In this document: piece after piece, positions 34,101 to 45,434 of the stretch
How positions within the stretch are numbered: position 1 is the first letter of the stretch
How the letters are laid out: each line of letters starts with the position of its first letter
Origin: Paratinospora sagittata
Taxonomy: Eukaryota; Streptophyta; Magnoliopsida; Ranunculales; Menispermaceae
NCBI GenBank assembly: GCA_035771175.1
Contig: CM069597.1
Span: 47,561,991 to 47,625,990 of the forward strand
Reading direction: 5' to 3'
DNA length: 64,000 nucleotides
Notes under the pieces: generated by a model
Told to the model about the DNA's origin: nothing
The model's database searches: none
The model's input: the letters and a program-made list of their open reading frames with translations, nothing else
Program-made: the position numbers and the translations under genes

Positions 34101-36494
34101 AAATTGGACTAATTTAATCAAATATGTATATTATATAAGACCTTATTTAGAAACTACAAGCTCAATCCATATCAAATACCAAAAATTCCATAGTTAGTAA
34201 CAAAGCTTACTCAACAATTTCGAACCCATCTCAAATTTTGATGGCAAGGCCACAATATCTTCAATTCTTCATTTCATGACAATACTAGTAAATAACAACA
34301 TCCAAACTTCTAGATTATGAAAGCTTAATCAACAATGAAACTTTTTTAACATCAGAAATTTCTATGAGAATTTAAACTTCTCCTCCCTTGTTTGTGCATG
34401 CATATGCATGAATACTGTATTCAGTAGCCAATCTGTGGAGGATTTTTTTAAGCGAAAGAAAAAACAAGGGATGTAGCACAACCAAAAAGATATATATACA
34501 CTTGCATGTGCATGCATATTTCAGTCACAGACATTTAGAATCGGAATTTTATGAGAATCATCAATGCATCAATGATAAATTACCCACAAAAGACACTTTA
34601 CATATTTCCCTTCTCCCTAGTAGACTTGCACACTCCATAGAATTCTGAAGAAGCTTAACCCAGCCCTTGTCGAGCTAATTTGCATTACCTTCACACACAG
34701 TCAATCCCATGCCCAAGTAGAAGATAATTATTTAGGTTGCTAATACTAGCAGAACATTTTCAAATCCTCTATGAACATGAGAATACTTAATCAAAGCACA
34801 CAGAGGCCTAAAACATCGTCATTAAGTGACACATTGAACTTAGAATAGTTGCACTTGTTCAAAGTTCTGCAAGACCCTAATTCATTTATCACTACATCCA
34901 GGAGCCAATGCAACACCCCTCGCCTACTTTTTGAAACACCATGTTCATGAAAATGCAAAGACTTTAAGACTAGATGGTACTGCTATCAAGGTTTGGAAGT
35001 GTTTGGGGGAGGTTAGAGTTTTCTAGTTTAAAAAGAAAATGTTTAATAAAATGGCAACAACTAAAAGAAAATCTACTAATTGGAGGAAAAGCATTATGAT
35101 ACCTATATATAAAGAAAAGGCAACATTTAAAGTTGTAAAAATTATCAAGTGATGAATTGAGAATCAAGCAAAAGCGAAAAATTGTGGTGTCAAAAATCAA
35201 CATGATTTACGCTTGAGAGATTAGCAATGGAAGCTTTGCCATAATATTTAAAAAGGACAATCCATTATATTTGGCTAAAGACTATTGATGAGGAAAGTGT
35301 ACAAATTACACGGATGAAAAAAAAAAGATAAAAAAATTGGTAACGATTAACTTAAAGCATATAATGCTTTATATACCAAGTTAGGTTACTTAGATACAAA
35401 GTAAGACAAAAAAGAAAATATATACACTTGTGAAACAAAGGAAAAATAAAGCAAAAGATCTTAACCATATTAAATGTAAAAGTGATGTGATCCAAGAGTC
35501 TTTGTTAAAGAACAACAGATTAAAGAAAGAGTGAAAAACTTGTTTTGAAAATTTATTAAATAAAAAACATTTTGGAGAATTTAAATGTAGAATAACATAA
35601 TAATTTGAGGTAAATTCATTTGTACGATTAACATGCTTGAGATTAAAAATACTAAAAGAAAACGAAAAATATAAAGGCTTTAAAACCATATGATATTCCT
35701 ATGAGGTTTAGAAGTGTCTAAGGGAAGTTGGAGTTTTGACGTAACCCAAATTGTTTCGCAAAATTGTATCAACTACAAAAAATTTCAAATGAATAGCTGA
35801 AAAATATTTTAATACCTATGCATAAAAATAAAATAAATACTCAATTGTATAAATCATAGAAGCACCAAATTGATGATTCATACAATGAAATTGTAGGTGA
35901 AACCAAGGAAATAATGGAGAGTAGACTAAGAGATGAAACTATAGTGTCGAAAAATTAACTTGGATGTATACCAGGGTAATTAACCATGGAGAACAGAGAG
36001 AAACTAATCAACTTAGTGTACATGGCCATTTTAAGCTACAAATGCAGAAAAGTGAGCAAGTACACATTAATTTTTTAGTTATTTTGCATTACACTGTTGT
36101 AAACTATTAGCAATAGTTGAATTACTACAGCGAGGTGCAAATGAAGATTAAAGAAAACAACCAAAAAATAAAATCAGGTTATTATCAGAATACAATCATC
36201 AGTGCAGTGCATACCAAAACATTTAATCTTACTTACAGAAACTGAATCTGGCCTATATCTGACTACTGCTTGGCCTTGAAGTGGTGATACCACAACACTC
36301 TCGACCCCTTCGAGTTTTCTTAACACTGTCTCTATTGACGTCGCACAGGAAGCGCACCTGACTCCATCAATTTTGAACATAACCGTCCTGATTTTTGTCA
36401 AACCAGTTAAAGATGGCCGAGATATAGTAACTGCAACACTGTCCGAAGGTTGCAGAAGAGGCACCTGAAGATCGCGTTCCCCATTCACCTCCAT
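28170..36494 (-). CDS. HMA5: copper-transporting P1B-type ATPase, HMA5-like
   Basis: Predicted integral membrane pump moving Cu+ across a membrane using ATP. Coding exons (minus strand): 36494-36237, 34024-33279, 33149-32678, 32566-32399, 30565-30311, 30169-30047, 29944-29459 and 28592-28170, giving 976 residues, the usual HMA5 size. Domains: metal-binding HMA domain 1 (CASC at 47-50), HMA domain 2 (CTSC at 121-124), and a third HMA-like segment without the CxxC pair, as in Arabidopsis HMA5. Then come the actuator loop TGE (479-481), the intramembrane copper motif CPC (596-598), the phosphorylation motif DKTGTLT (640-646), the P1B-specific SEHPLA (from 677) and [10 protein letters not shown] (846-855). 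All catalytic residues are present. Exons join in frame; the intron 3 donor is weak (GTCCTC). In Arabidopsis, HMA5 acts in root copper detoxification; the same role here is inferred from similarity only. Confidence 0.96.
30566..32398 (-). other. intron 4 of the HMA5-like gene
   Basis: 1.8-kb AT-rich intron, donor CACA|GTAAGT at 32398 and acceptor TTGCAG at 30566. No gene or clear transposon was recognised inside. Confidence 0.85.
34025..36236 (-). other. intron 1 of the HMA5-like gene, with repeat remnants
   Basis: 2.2-kb intron between the two cysteine-containing metal-binding domains. Donor TTTCT|GTAAGT at 36236, acceptor ATTACAG at 34025. Two stretches, about 34965-35150 and 35665-35830, resemble each other (ctttaaaacca / ggtttggaagtgt ... 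gataccta). A caacacccc string near 34911 hints at an old LTR-type insertion. No coding sequence was recognised. Confidence 0.7.
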
Positions 36495-37110
36495 TCCCTG
36501 GTCTTCAAAGCTTCAAACTCAACTAAATCAATAACAAAAAAAGGTACAGAATAACAAAATCAATCACCAAAGGATTTTTAACTCCACAGCTCCAAAATTT
36601 GCAGAATCAAAAACACTTGCACAAAAAAAAGGTACAGAATAACAAAATCAATCACCAAAGGATTTTTAACTCCGTCACTCCAAATTTTGCAGAATCAAAA
36701 AACACTTCAACAAAATTTACTCCCAAACTTAAAATTAGTAAAATTATCAGAGAATCAATCACGAACCTCGAGAAAAACTCATTAACAACAAAAAGAACAA
36801 GAACAGGTCCGATAATTCAATCAGAAAACAACAAGAAGAAGTAGAAACCCGATTAAAAGTACCTGATCAAGCGTTTTTCGTCGCGTAGTTGCGATCTCAA
36901 CACGTGAACAAGTTCCCAAACTCTAGGGTTTATAGAAGCTCGAAGTCGTACCGTCCAAGAAATCTAGGGTTTTGCAAGGTCGCGAAATGAAGTCGGCAAG
37001 CGCGGCGTTAAATCGAAAAACTCGTTTACCAGAAATTTGTCTTTCCCCGCCAAGAGAACACGGTAGCGAACAGAACTACGAGACCTTTTTTATATATATA
37101 TAAGATATTT
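36495..37110 (-). promoter_or_regulatory. 5' leader and TATA region of the HMA5-like gene
   Basis: On the minus strand a TATATATATAAAAAA string lies at about 37087-37101, so the transcript probably starts near 37060. A donor ATCAG|GTACTT at 36862 and an acceptor GACCAG at 36498, just before the start codon, suggest a 365-bp leader intron. A tandem duplication (units starting near 36543 and 36630, 87-base period) lies inside that intron. The open frame at 36599-36844 (plus) is A-rich and unlikely to be real. Confidence 0.5.
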
Positions 37111-37770
37111 TTTTGAATTTTCGAAACTCCAACGTCCCACTGGGGGACCTTTGTCCTCCAGTGGCACGTGCTCCGAGTTTGCGCTCGTGAGTCGTGACCT
37201 CTTCGAACCCTCTGCGAGGCGCGATAGATAAAGTATCCTGTGATGCAATACGATTGTTGCTGTGTCCACGTGGAAAACTGCTGATCGCAGGTTAACAGAA
37301 AAAAGGAACCCGCAGCAGAGAATCTGCTGCTGTTTTACACTGAATCCGGTTGTGTATTGGATTTATCTATAATAAATTAAAATTTTGATTGATTTCTCTT
37401 TTACGTTTTTTTTCCGGTTGCCATTGTTTAGTGTCAGAGCCTTCTCAATTTTTATTTTTTTTTTCCGCTCCCCCTCTTTTAATTATTTCTTCTATCTCAA
37501 TTTGCATCACTAAATAGAAAGAAAATCTCTTTTAATTATTTCTTCAATAGTGGAGACTAGTATAAATATGCGTGTGATAAAAAGTTAAGACTACTTTGAC
37601 TTAAAAGTTGTGAGACAATGCAAAATGTAAAATTTGAGAAATAATTTTTTATTGGTTGCTGAATAATGTATTTTTAAAATCATCCATATAATTGGATCAT
37701 TTTCACAATATATATGCACATGAAAATAGCTTTTTTTAAAATTCAAGATAAATGTTTTGCCACAAACAAT
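37111..37770. other. upstream flank of the HMA5-like gene
   Basis: No gene recognised. AT-rich apart from the more GC-rich stretch 37130-37330, which may belong to the promoter. Confidence 0.5.
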
Positions 37771-38252
37771 TAGGGGTTAAATCAAATCGGGTTTTTACCT
37801 CCTAACCCATCCGACTCGATAAGGTCGGGCTGTAACAAGTTGGATCCAATGCTACCCGACTTAAGGTCAGGTCGGGTTGGCCCTTATTAAATAGCCTATT
37901 TTTTTAAAAACTTAATAACTATTATTTAAGTTTATATTAATAATAAAATATATTAGATTATCATGTATCCAACTTATTAAATTACTATTTAAATTTTAAA
38001 ATATAATATTTCTTTTTTTTAATAATTTATATATATACTAGTCAAGCTACTCTTAAACTTGACTTATGAGAATGAGGATGAACTCATATATATAAATATA
38101 TAAATTTTAAGAGATCGGGTCTGGTCGAGTTTGGTAGGGTTACTAAAAAATTAACCTGACCAACTCGACATATTAATTAAACCCGACTTGACCTGACTCA
38201 AAATGATCGGATTTGATCGAGTCAGGTCGGTCGGATTGCTTACACTCCTACT
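37771..38252. mobile_element. CCCGAC/GGTCGGGT-rich inverted-repeat element, hAT-MITE-like
   Basis: Left end taggggttaaatcaaatcgg and right end ggtcggattgcttacactccta form an imperfect terminal inverted repeat beginning TAGG. The interior repeats variants of CGACTCGA, AGGTCGGGT and ACCCGACTTGACC in both orientations. Similar elements are widespread in plant genomes. No target duplication could be fixed with certainty. Confidence 0.5.
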
Positions 38253-38912
38253 AACAATCAAGGTAACTAAATAAACTTTGTAGTGTCTTTTTACCATAAA
38301 CAACTTAAGGCACCTTTGGCCGTCGATGAAATGAAGATTTTATTAAGAAAATCTTATTTTTTAGTGTCTACTTGATAAAATAAGTAAGAAAAAAATAAAA
38401 ATCTCAACCCCCTATTTTTTATCATAATTTTCCCGGTAGGGAAAAATCTTTTACTAGGAGAGAAATTCTCTATAACTAAATTTGAATAAGTTATAGATAT
38501 TCAATTAAATAACTAACCAATCGTGATTTTCTTTTGATGTAACATTATCAAATTACGTATTTAGAAAAACTTATTAAAATGAGTTACACACAAAACGAAT
38601 ATTGAGTTAGACAATAATCATTTTTTATTTTTTTTTAAGAAAACTCAAAGCCAAGAATTTAAAAATAAAGTGAATCAAATTGATTTATGCATTATTATTT
38701 TTTTATTCAATCAAAATTAGGTTGCTTATTTTGTTTTTGACCTTATTTTTGTTTGTTTGTTTCGTAATTGTTGTTTTTCTTTTTTCTCTTTTTTCCCTCA
38801 CTTACGTTGCACTATTTTCCATATGATAGAGATCGATCATCTTTTATGTATTGTAAAAAATAAAGATACAAAACATATGTTTTATTATTATTACAGAACA
38901 TATATTCTTACA
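38253..38912. other. intergenic sequence, nothing recognised
   Basis: AT-rich, with T-runs and short meaningless open frames only. Confidence 0.6.
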
Positions 38913-39985
38913 TATACGTTGAAGCTCAATGACATGATTACCCTTAAAAAAAAAAAAATTCATAAATGCCATCTACATACAAATAATGACTCATTTGCCA
39001 TACTTTACTGTTCATTGCACAGTCAACACGCCAAACAAGCGCCACGTCAGCGCGGAGGTGGCATTTTTTTTTAGGTGAAGGGAATACGTCTTTTCACAAT
39101 TTTTTTTTAACGTGAAGGAAATGCGTATTTTCAAAAGACGTCTTCCCTTCAAATTTTTTGTTTTACAAGTGCAAGGGAAGACGTCTTTTTAAAAGACGCA
39201 TTCCCTTCAAATTTTTTTTTTTTACAAGTGGAAGGGAAGGCGTATTTTCAAAAGACGCCTTCCCTTCCAAATAAAAAAAAAAATTATCTTTACCAGGAAT
39301 GAAAATTTTTTCATTCTCTATCTGAATCAGAGAAAAGAACCTTTGCAACCTTGTTCTCTTTGCAACCTTCTTCAGATTCTGTCAAATTGCTTCCTCTCGC
39401 CTTTTCCGTTCCCCCGAACACTCAGCAAATCCTCACGCCTTAGGTCCCTGAGACCCTCCAGTGTTTGTGAGGGCAAATATACCTGTTCATGATGTTAAAA
39501 GCAGCAGCAATAAGAGATCAAATTCCAAGAAATCATCTATGGCCAAATTCCAACATTAATAAGTATGATTATTTTATTTTATTTTATTTGCAGGGGTAAG
39601 GGGGGAATTGGATTTCAGTTCACCTTATTTCTGAAGATAATTCGGCTTTCTGGATTATCGTTCTGGGAATGAATCCATGAAAGGTTGCAAAGGTTCTTTT
39701 CTCTGATTCAGATAGAGAAGAAGAAATTTTCACTCCTGGTAAAGATAAATTTTTTTTTTACGTGGAAGGGAAGGCCTTTCTTTTCACTTGTAAAAAATTT
39801 TTTTTTTGAAAGAAAAGCCCTTCACCTAAAAAAAATGCCACCTCCTCGCTGACGTGGCGCTTGTTTGGCGTGTTGACTGTGCAATAAACAGTAAAGTATG
39901 GCAAATGGGTCATTATTTGTATGTAGATGGCATTTGTGAATTTTTTTTTTGAAGGGTAATCATGTCATTGGGCCTATACGTTGAA
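38913..39985. mobile_element. non-autonomous Mutator-like element with long terminal inverted repeats
   Basis: TATACGTTGAA is directly repeated at 38913-38923 and 39975-39985, an 8-11 bp target duplication of Mutator type. The unit 38924-39974 (1,051 bp) starts GCTCAATGACATGATTACCC and ends with the inverted match gggtaatcatgtcattgggcc. The arms are long: left about 38924-39356, right about 39683-39974, including the strings GCCACGTCAGCG and ACCTTTGCAACC and their complements. The left arm holds extra tandem copies of an aagggaagacgtcttt palindromic motif. About 325 bp in the centre (39357-39682) are unique. No transposase. Confidence 0.75.
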
Positions 39986-40390
39986 CGGTTTGAGGTCTTT
40001 TCAAATTATAAGAGTCTTAAATATATCTACACTCAGAGAGACCTAAACCTCCGTCAAAGAAGATGGTTAGAATTCTTGAAAGACTATGACTTTCAACTCT
40101 AGTACCATCTCGGTAAGGCCAATGTTGTGGGCGATGCCCTGAGTAGAAAATTTTATATTACTTGTATTTTTAACTACAAAATGGAAAAGTTAGCTACTGA
40201 AATGAAAAAATCTAACTTACAACTGATCGAAGAGGGACCAAGATCACGACTTTCTCAATTATCTGAGCTAGTTTGAAAGATTTTAACTGCTCAAGGCAAT
40301 GACCATATGTTAATGGAAAAACTAGAATTTCTGCTCAGCGGACGTAACCTTCTTCACTGGTCGGTCTATGAAGATTCAACAAACACTTAT
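39975..40390 (+). mobile_element. Ty3/gypsy pol fragment (end of RNase H domain), degenerate
   Basis: Plus-strand translation gives FEVFSNYKSLKY, LRQRRWLEFLKDYDF and, after a stop codon, HLGKANVVGDALSRK. This is the characteristic end of the RT/RNase H region of plant gypsy elements. About 75 further degraded codons follow. Flanking LTRs were not found, so it is an isolated fragment. The Mutator-like element abuts it on the left, and the target duplication overlaps its first codons. Confidence 0.8.
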
Positions 40391-40710
40391 TAGTAAAATG
40401 TATTTAAAAAAAAAAAACCAAAAAGATCGTTTATAACAAAAGAAAAAAAAATGATGAAAAAAAAAGGTATTTTTTAAAAAAGATTATTTATAACCAATTT
40501 TTTTTTTAATCAGATATTAATTTTAAATCCAAACGGTTTGTTTTTGGACCGTTACGCGGTCCGTCAGTATTCAGTTTTACCCAATTGCTTAAACTATTAG
40601 GCGCGCCTCTTTCAACACGCATTAAACCTAAAAACCCTTATCGCTAGAGTCGTTTCTGAGAAACATAGCAGAGAACTCGAGAGAGCTCTCCGTTTGTTTT
40701 CTCTTCTCCA

Positions 40711-41215
40711 TTGTGCAGTATTTTAGACCACTTCGAATCGATTAAGATATCGATAGAAGCTTGCTTTAAGGCTTTCGAATCTGTTAACCAGAAACAATCA
40801 TTTTCTCCGGTTAAAGAACCGTCGAAGGAGAAACAATCCGGCGAGTCGGTGTCGGTTTCTCATCCCGAAATGAAATCCCTCTGTGTTAAGATGGATGGGA
40901 TGGGATAGGGTTGCGATCTTATATCGCGAGTCGTCCTAAGGAGCTTCAATCAATTCGGAATGAAATTGGTGTTGCTCTTAGATCCGCGATCGATCCTGGT
41001 AAGCTAGTTTTAGATGCTATGCGAGGTTTTTACCGTCCTAATTCCAAGGAGGATAAGGATGATGAGTTAGGTGCGATTAGAAGAACTTGTGTTCTTTTGT
41101 TAGAGAATCTGGCCGGCGTTTCAGATTACGCCTGAGTTGAGAGAGGAAGCCAAGAAATTGGCGTTTTTTTTTTGGGCTCTTCCGTTGATGAGCTCGATTA
41201 TGGTTCTGTTGTCAA
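40711..41215 (+). pseudogene. FRIGIDA-like protein pseudogene, N-terminal part
   Basis: Three overlapping frames together resemble the first half of a FRIGIDA-like protein, the nuclear family around the flowering regulator FRIGIDA. An N-terminal segment (DHFESIKISIEACFKAF) runs into MKSLCVKMDGMG and a stop. The frame shifts at 40895-40906 because gggat is duplicated. It then continues as LRSYIASRPKELQSI, KLVLDAMRGFY and RRTCVLLLENLAG. A second shift near 41120 leads to TPELREEAKKLA before similarity fades. There is no ATG at the expected start (ttg at 40711), and the rest of the ~500-residue family length is missing. Not functional as a protein. Confidence 0.8.
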
Positions 41216-42130
41216 TTTGTTTATAGGGTTCTTGGTGCGCAATTTCTCGTCTTATTTCTAGTGCATGTTTTTGATTTTTTTAACAATCTAATCGGTATTC
41301 CTGTTTATTAGTCTGAATAATCTGATTGGACTGGAAGAAGGATGTGTTATTGCATTCTACTTTGATTGATTTTATTCCTGTGAGTTTTGAATGTTTCCAG
41401 TTATGGCAGGACAAATTCTAAATTCAAAACTGTTTTGTTCTCTGGCTTGTTGGTTCGGTTGTGATTGGATTGCTGTTGTCGTTGTTTTTTTTTTTTTTTT
41501 TTGGTAATTCTTGAAAGGCCTAGGCGTGTTGAGTTTGGGTCAAAGTGGCCAAACTATTTAAGTTTATTCTTTTTCTCATCACCAGTACATAGGCAAAAAT
41601 CCCCCTTACTCTATCTGTGTAATTAACTAAACTATCTGTTTAGTTAATTACCTACTTCTGATCACAATTCAATCAGCTCGTTGAATTGAACCTATCTGCA
41701 GATTTAGTATTTTAGATATTATAGAGGTAGAAAAGTTGATGGTTTCCTTTCAATGGGTTTCTTGGTTGATCCATTGATTGGTTCTTTTTTCTGTTTTTTT
41801 TTTTTTTTTTGTCGTGTCTTCCACTGATGAACTCAGTTATGGTTTTGTTTCAAGTTGTTTCTAGGGTTCTTGATGCTCAATTTCTCGTCTTATGATCTAT
41901 TTGTATGTGTTTTTGATTTTTTAAAAATCTAATTGGTATTCCTGTTTATTAACATGGATAGTTTGATTGGACTGGAAGAAAGATGTTCTCTTGCACACTA
42001 CTATGATTGCTTTTTTTTTTTCTTGTGGATTTTGAATGTTTCCAGTTACGGTAGGGCAAATTATAAATTCAAAGCTGTTTGGTTCTCTGGTTTGTTGGTT
42101 GAATTGTGTTCTTGTAATGTGTTGTGATTG
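41170..42130. repeat. direct duplication, ~330-bp units 639 bp apart
   Basis: The stretch from about 41170 to 41500 (gatgagctcgattatggtt at 41187) recurs diverged at 41809-42130 (gatgaactcagttatggtt at 41826). Both include ctgtttatta and tgattggactggaaga. The first copy starts inside the FRIGIDA-like pseudogene remnant. No protein is encoded. Confidence 0.8.
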
Positions 42131-42154
42131 ATTGTCCAAATGAACGTATCTTGT

Positions 42155-42700
42155 TTGTAGATAGACCTTGGTTTCAAACTCCCGTGTGTTTACCGACGAG
42201 AGATTACTGTTGATGTGTCTTGTTTGTTTATATTAATGCGGTGTTCATTCTCATCTCTGTAATTTTGAATTTGATTGTCTCTCTTCGTGCTTGATTTGAT
42301 TTGATTGTGATTCGGTTGGGTTTCTTTCTGAATGAACTATTGAAGCATATGCCAAGTGTCAAAGATTTGGATGTTTGTAGATTCTATCTTGTTTCAAATT
42401 CTCGTGTACTTACCAACAAAAGATTATTGTTGAGGTGTCTTGTTGGTTTATTAATGCGGTGTTCATTCTCGTCTTTCTAATTTGAATTTGATTTTCTCTT
42501 TGCGCTTGGTTTGGTTTGATTGTGATTCGGTCTCTTTCTGCACAATGAATTATTTGCTAAGTGCGCGGAGTGGTTGACAAATTAATTTGTTCTTGTAATG
42601 CTCTATGAAATTGATAGACCAAAAGTGTTTGTAGCTTCTACCTTGGTTTCAAACTCCTGTGTGATTATCTGTGTCTCGTTTTGCTGGATAATCAATGTGG
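42155..42700. repeat. tandem repeat, three diverged copies of ~220-255 bp
   Basis: Copies begin near gtttcaaact at 42171, gtttcaaatt at 42391 and gtttcaaact at 42646. The first two share aatgcggtgttcattctc and gtgattcggt. Non-coding. Confidence 0.75.
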
Positions 42701-42879
42701 TGGTTAATATGTTGATTTAGAGAGTGTTGGCTGTGATGCGATTAATTTGCTTCATTCTCATGTTTTTAAGTTGATTTTTTTTTTCCTTTTTTGATTTTGA
42801 TCAATCTTCATGTGTTTTAGGGTTCTCGTGGTTTTAGTTAATTTCGATTGTGTTCTAACATGTCTTCTGTTTAAATAAT

Positions 42880-43078
42880 ATGTTGTTCCCATACCCAACA
42901 TTAGGTTGGGCGAGTGACGGAGTTGAGAGGGATATTGTTCTATTATAAAATGGATCCTGAGTTCAAGGACTCACACAACAACGTCCTTGGGTGTTTGTAG
43001 CCGTGCCCCCGAGGACTAGGTGGGGTGGGCCCTCGCGATACCCCTAACTTTCAAAAAAAAATGTTGTTCCCATCTCCC
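42880..43078 (+). mobile_element. SINE retroposon with poly(A) tail and target duplication
   Basis: atgttgttcccat is present at 42880-42892 and again at 43061-43073. The body (about 42898-43060) begins ggttgggcgagtgacgg and has a B-box-like GAGTTCAAGGACTC near 42959. It ends in a run of A just before the second copy. Long direct repeats plus an A-tail are the signature of target-primed retroposition. Confidence 0.65.
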
Positions 43079-43550
43079 AAACTACTGTCATAATGATTCC
43101 TTATGGATCTCTGTTCTTCTTGACTGCAAATCTATTCATCTTTCAATTTCTATTTCTTATATTTGGTTGTTTGATTTCAATAAATTAGATTAAGCCATTA
43201 AAGGATGGGTTTAGGGTTTTTTATGATATATAGATACTTTGCATGAGAGCGGTTTGGTGCTGAACGTGACAATGACATCAATTGTTGGAACTCTTCCAAT
43301 TGAAGGTGGTTTGTTTTAATTTGTATTAGTGTTTGATTCAATTGTATAAATTTATTTACATCAGTTCTTTTCTGTTTAATGCCCTAACCTTTGTGAGCTT
43401 TTAGATATAGTTTTATGTTTTTTCAGTTATTCTTTTTATTTTCTTTTGCTTTTATGTTATTTTTCTGTTATTATGCATCATTTTTTTGTTTTCTTTGTCA
43501 TCTTTGTTGTGGTTATTGTTGTTGGCGAATGGTGATTGCTGTCAACCTTC
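43079..43550. other. intergenic sequence, nothing recognised
   Basis: T-rich, with a low-complexity F/C-rich open frame at 43415-43606 that is not credible. Confidence 0.5.
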
Positions 43551-44378
43551 CAAGTCAACAACATATCATAGGTAATTTTGTGGTTATTAAGATTATTAAA
43601 CATTAAACTTTATTTAGGTTTTAAGATGCTTGTCAAAATGTTCAAACTTTTCATTCTTTTTTTTTTTCCAATGGGAATTTGCAATTTCTTTTTTTGTTTA
43701 GCATTGATAAAGAGATTATTATTGCAAGTCAACTCAAGCAACTCACGAAGACAATGAGTAAATCATCTTTTTTTCTATGTAAGTTTCCCTAATTAATTCA
43801 CATGAATATTGCTTTATGTTCTTTTTGTGTGTATTAGTATTTTAATGTCACTACTATTAACAATTACTTATGCTTATTAGTTTTCAGATGCCTACAAAGT
43901 ATCCATTTGCAGTGTGGTGGAATGGATGGGCTTAGAGCATTCCTTGAAGCTATCAATCATATCTCCAAGTCAACAACATATCATAGGTAATTTTGTGGTT
44001 ATTAAGATTATTTGACATTAAACTTTATTTAGGTTTTAAGATGCTTGTCGAAATGTTCAAACTTTTCATTCTTTTTTTTTTCCAATGGGAATTTGCAATT
44101 TCTTTTTTTGTTTAGCATTGATAAAGAGATTATTATTGCAAGTCAACTCAAGCAACTCACGAAGACAATGAGTAAATCATCTTTTTTTCTATGTAAGTTT
44201 CCCTAATTAATTCACATGAATATTGCTTTATGTTCTTTTTGTGTGTATTAGTATTTTAATGTCACTACTATTAACAATTACTTATGCTTATTAGTTTTCA
44301 GATGCCTACAAAGTATCCATTTGCAGTGTGGTGGAATGGATGGGCTTAGAGCATTCCTTGAAGCTATCAATCATATCT
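43551..44378. repeat. 415-bp tandem duplication, two copies
   Basis: The unit starting caagtcaacaacatatcatagg at 43551 recurs at 43966 with few differences. Each copy ends with ggaatggatgggcttagagc, and the second copy ends near 44378. In one frame each copy encodes a short peptide reading CGGMDGLRAFLEAINH. Confidence 0.85.
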
Positions 44379-44602
44379 TTAAAGGTTATGTTTTCTTGTG
44401 CCTTGGACTTTTTATTGTCAATTTTCTGCACAAAGATGTTGTTTACATAGTTCTTGGATATTTCGTATATTTTTTTTTATTGATTAACATGCTTGTCTCA
44501 TATTTCTCTAACTGAACATGTTTTATTTACTTTATATTTGTAAATTTATCTTTTATGGAAATTCTATACGATTGGCTTTCTCTTGAGGCTATGACTCCTT
44601 GA

Positions 44603-44633
<31 letters not shown>

Positions 44634-45051
44634 CTTCTCTTTTTTGTGCATATTGTTAAAATAATTTACTTCAATTTAATCATGTATAAATAGTTATATG
44701 GGTGCTTATGTATAAAAAATAAATAATAATAAAACAAAAAATAGTAGGCAATGAAGTCACTTTTCATGGTATAGTTGTCGTTGATGTTAGCGGTTTTGTG
44801 AGACTAGATGCCTTGTGTTGTTTCCTTGTTCATTTTTCTATAGGCAACTACATGGCCTTGTTTTCTCTATCTACTACCATGTTGCTTCCTAGTTCTTTCT
44901 CCTTCGTTTTTCATTCTTCATCATCTCCCATAGAAAGTACAATACTCATTTGGGGCCCATTATTTTTGTGAAAAGAGATGAGCAACGTGCACGTGCATAA
45001 GGATGGTGGGGTGTAGGTGAGAAGATTGGATTCTACTACCACTACTATACT
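44379..45051. other. intergenic sequence with (CTT)n microsatellite
   Basis: A (CTT/TTC)n run of about 12 units lies near 44605-44640. No gene recognised. An (ACT)n-like run at 45030-45056 received the solo LTR. Confidence 0.6.
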
Positions 45052-45434
45052 ACTACTGTTGATGCAAAATTTGACCAACACCAAAAAGTAATGAAAATGA
45101 AAAAAAGTAGAGACAGAGACGAAGATTTTACTTGGTAAAACCCTCAATGTGAGGGAAACGTTCACGGGCAAACTGTAGAAAAATCCACTGTAAACTGTAG
45201 ATTACACATCTTAATACTTGTGATCACTCAGATCTGAATGAAATGAAATCTGATCCCTTATTTATAGGAAAAGATTATGAATAAAATAATGTCGAAAGGT
45301 CATTTGTCCTTTGCTTTTCCGAAGGGTCATTTATTTTATATGAAACATATGAGACTCGATGTTTCATCTTCTTTTGTTTTGTCTTCTTTTGTTTTGTCTT
45401 TTCTTTTCTATGCAATCACAGGTCCAACAACTAC
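45052..45434 (-). mobile_element. copia-like solo LTR with 5-bp target duplication
   Basis: ACTAC at 45052-45056 and 45430-45434 flanks a 373-bp LTR (45057-45429). On the minus strand it begins TGTTGGACCTGTGATTGCAT and ends TTTTGCATCAACA. It matches the LTR at 46796-47155 but in the opposite orientation. No internal region accompanies it, so recombination between two LTRs probably removed the body. Confidence 0.85.
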
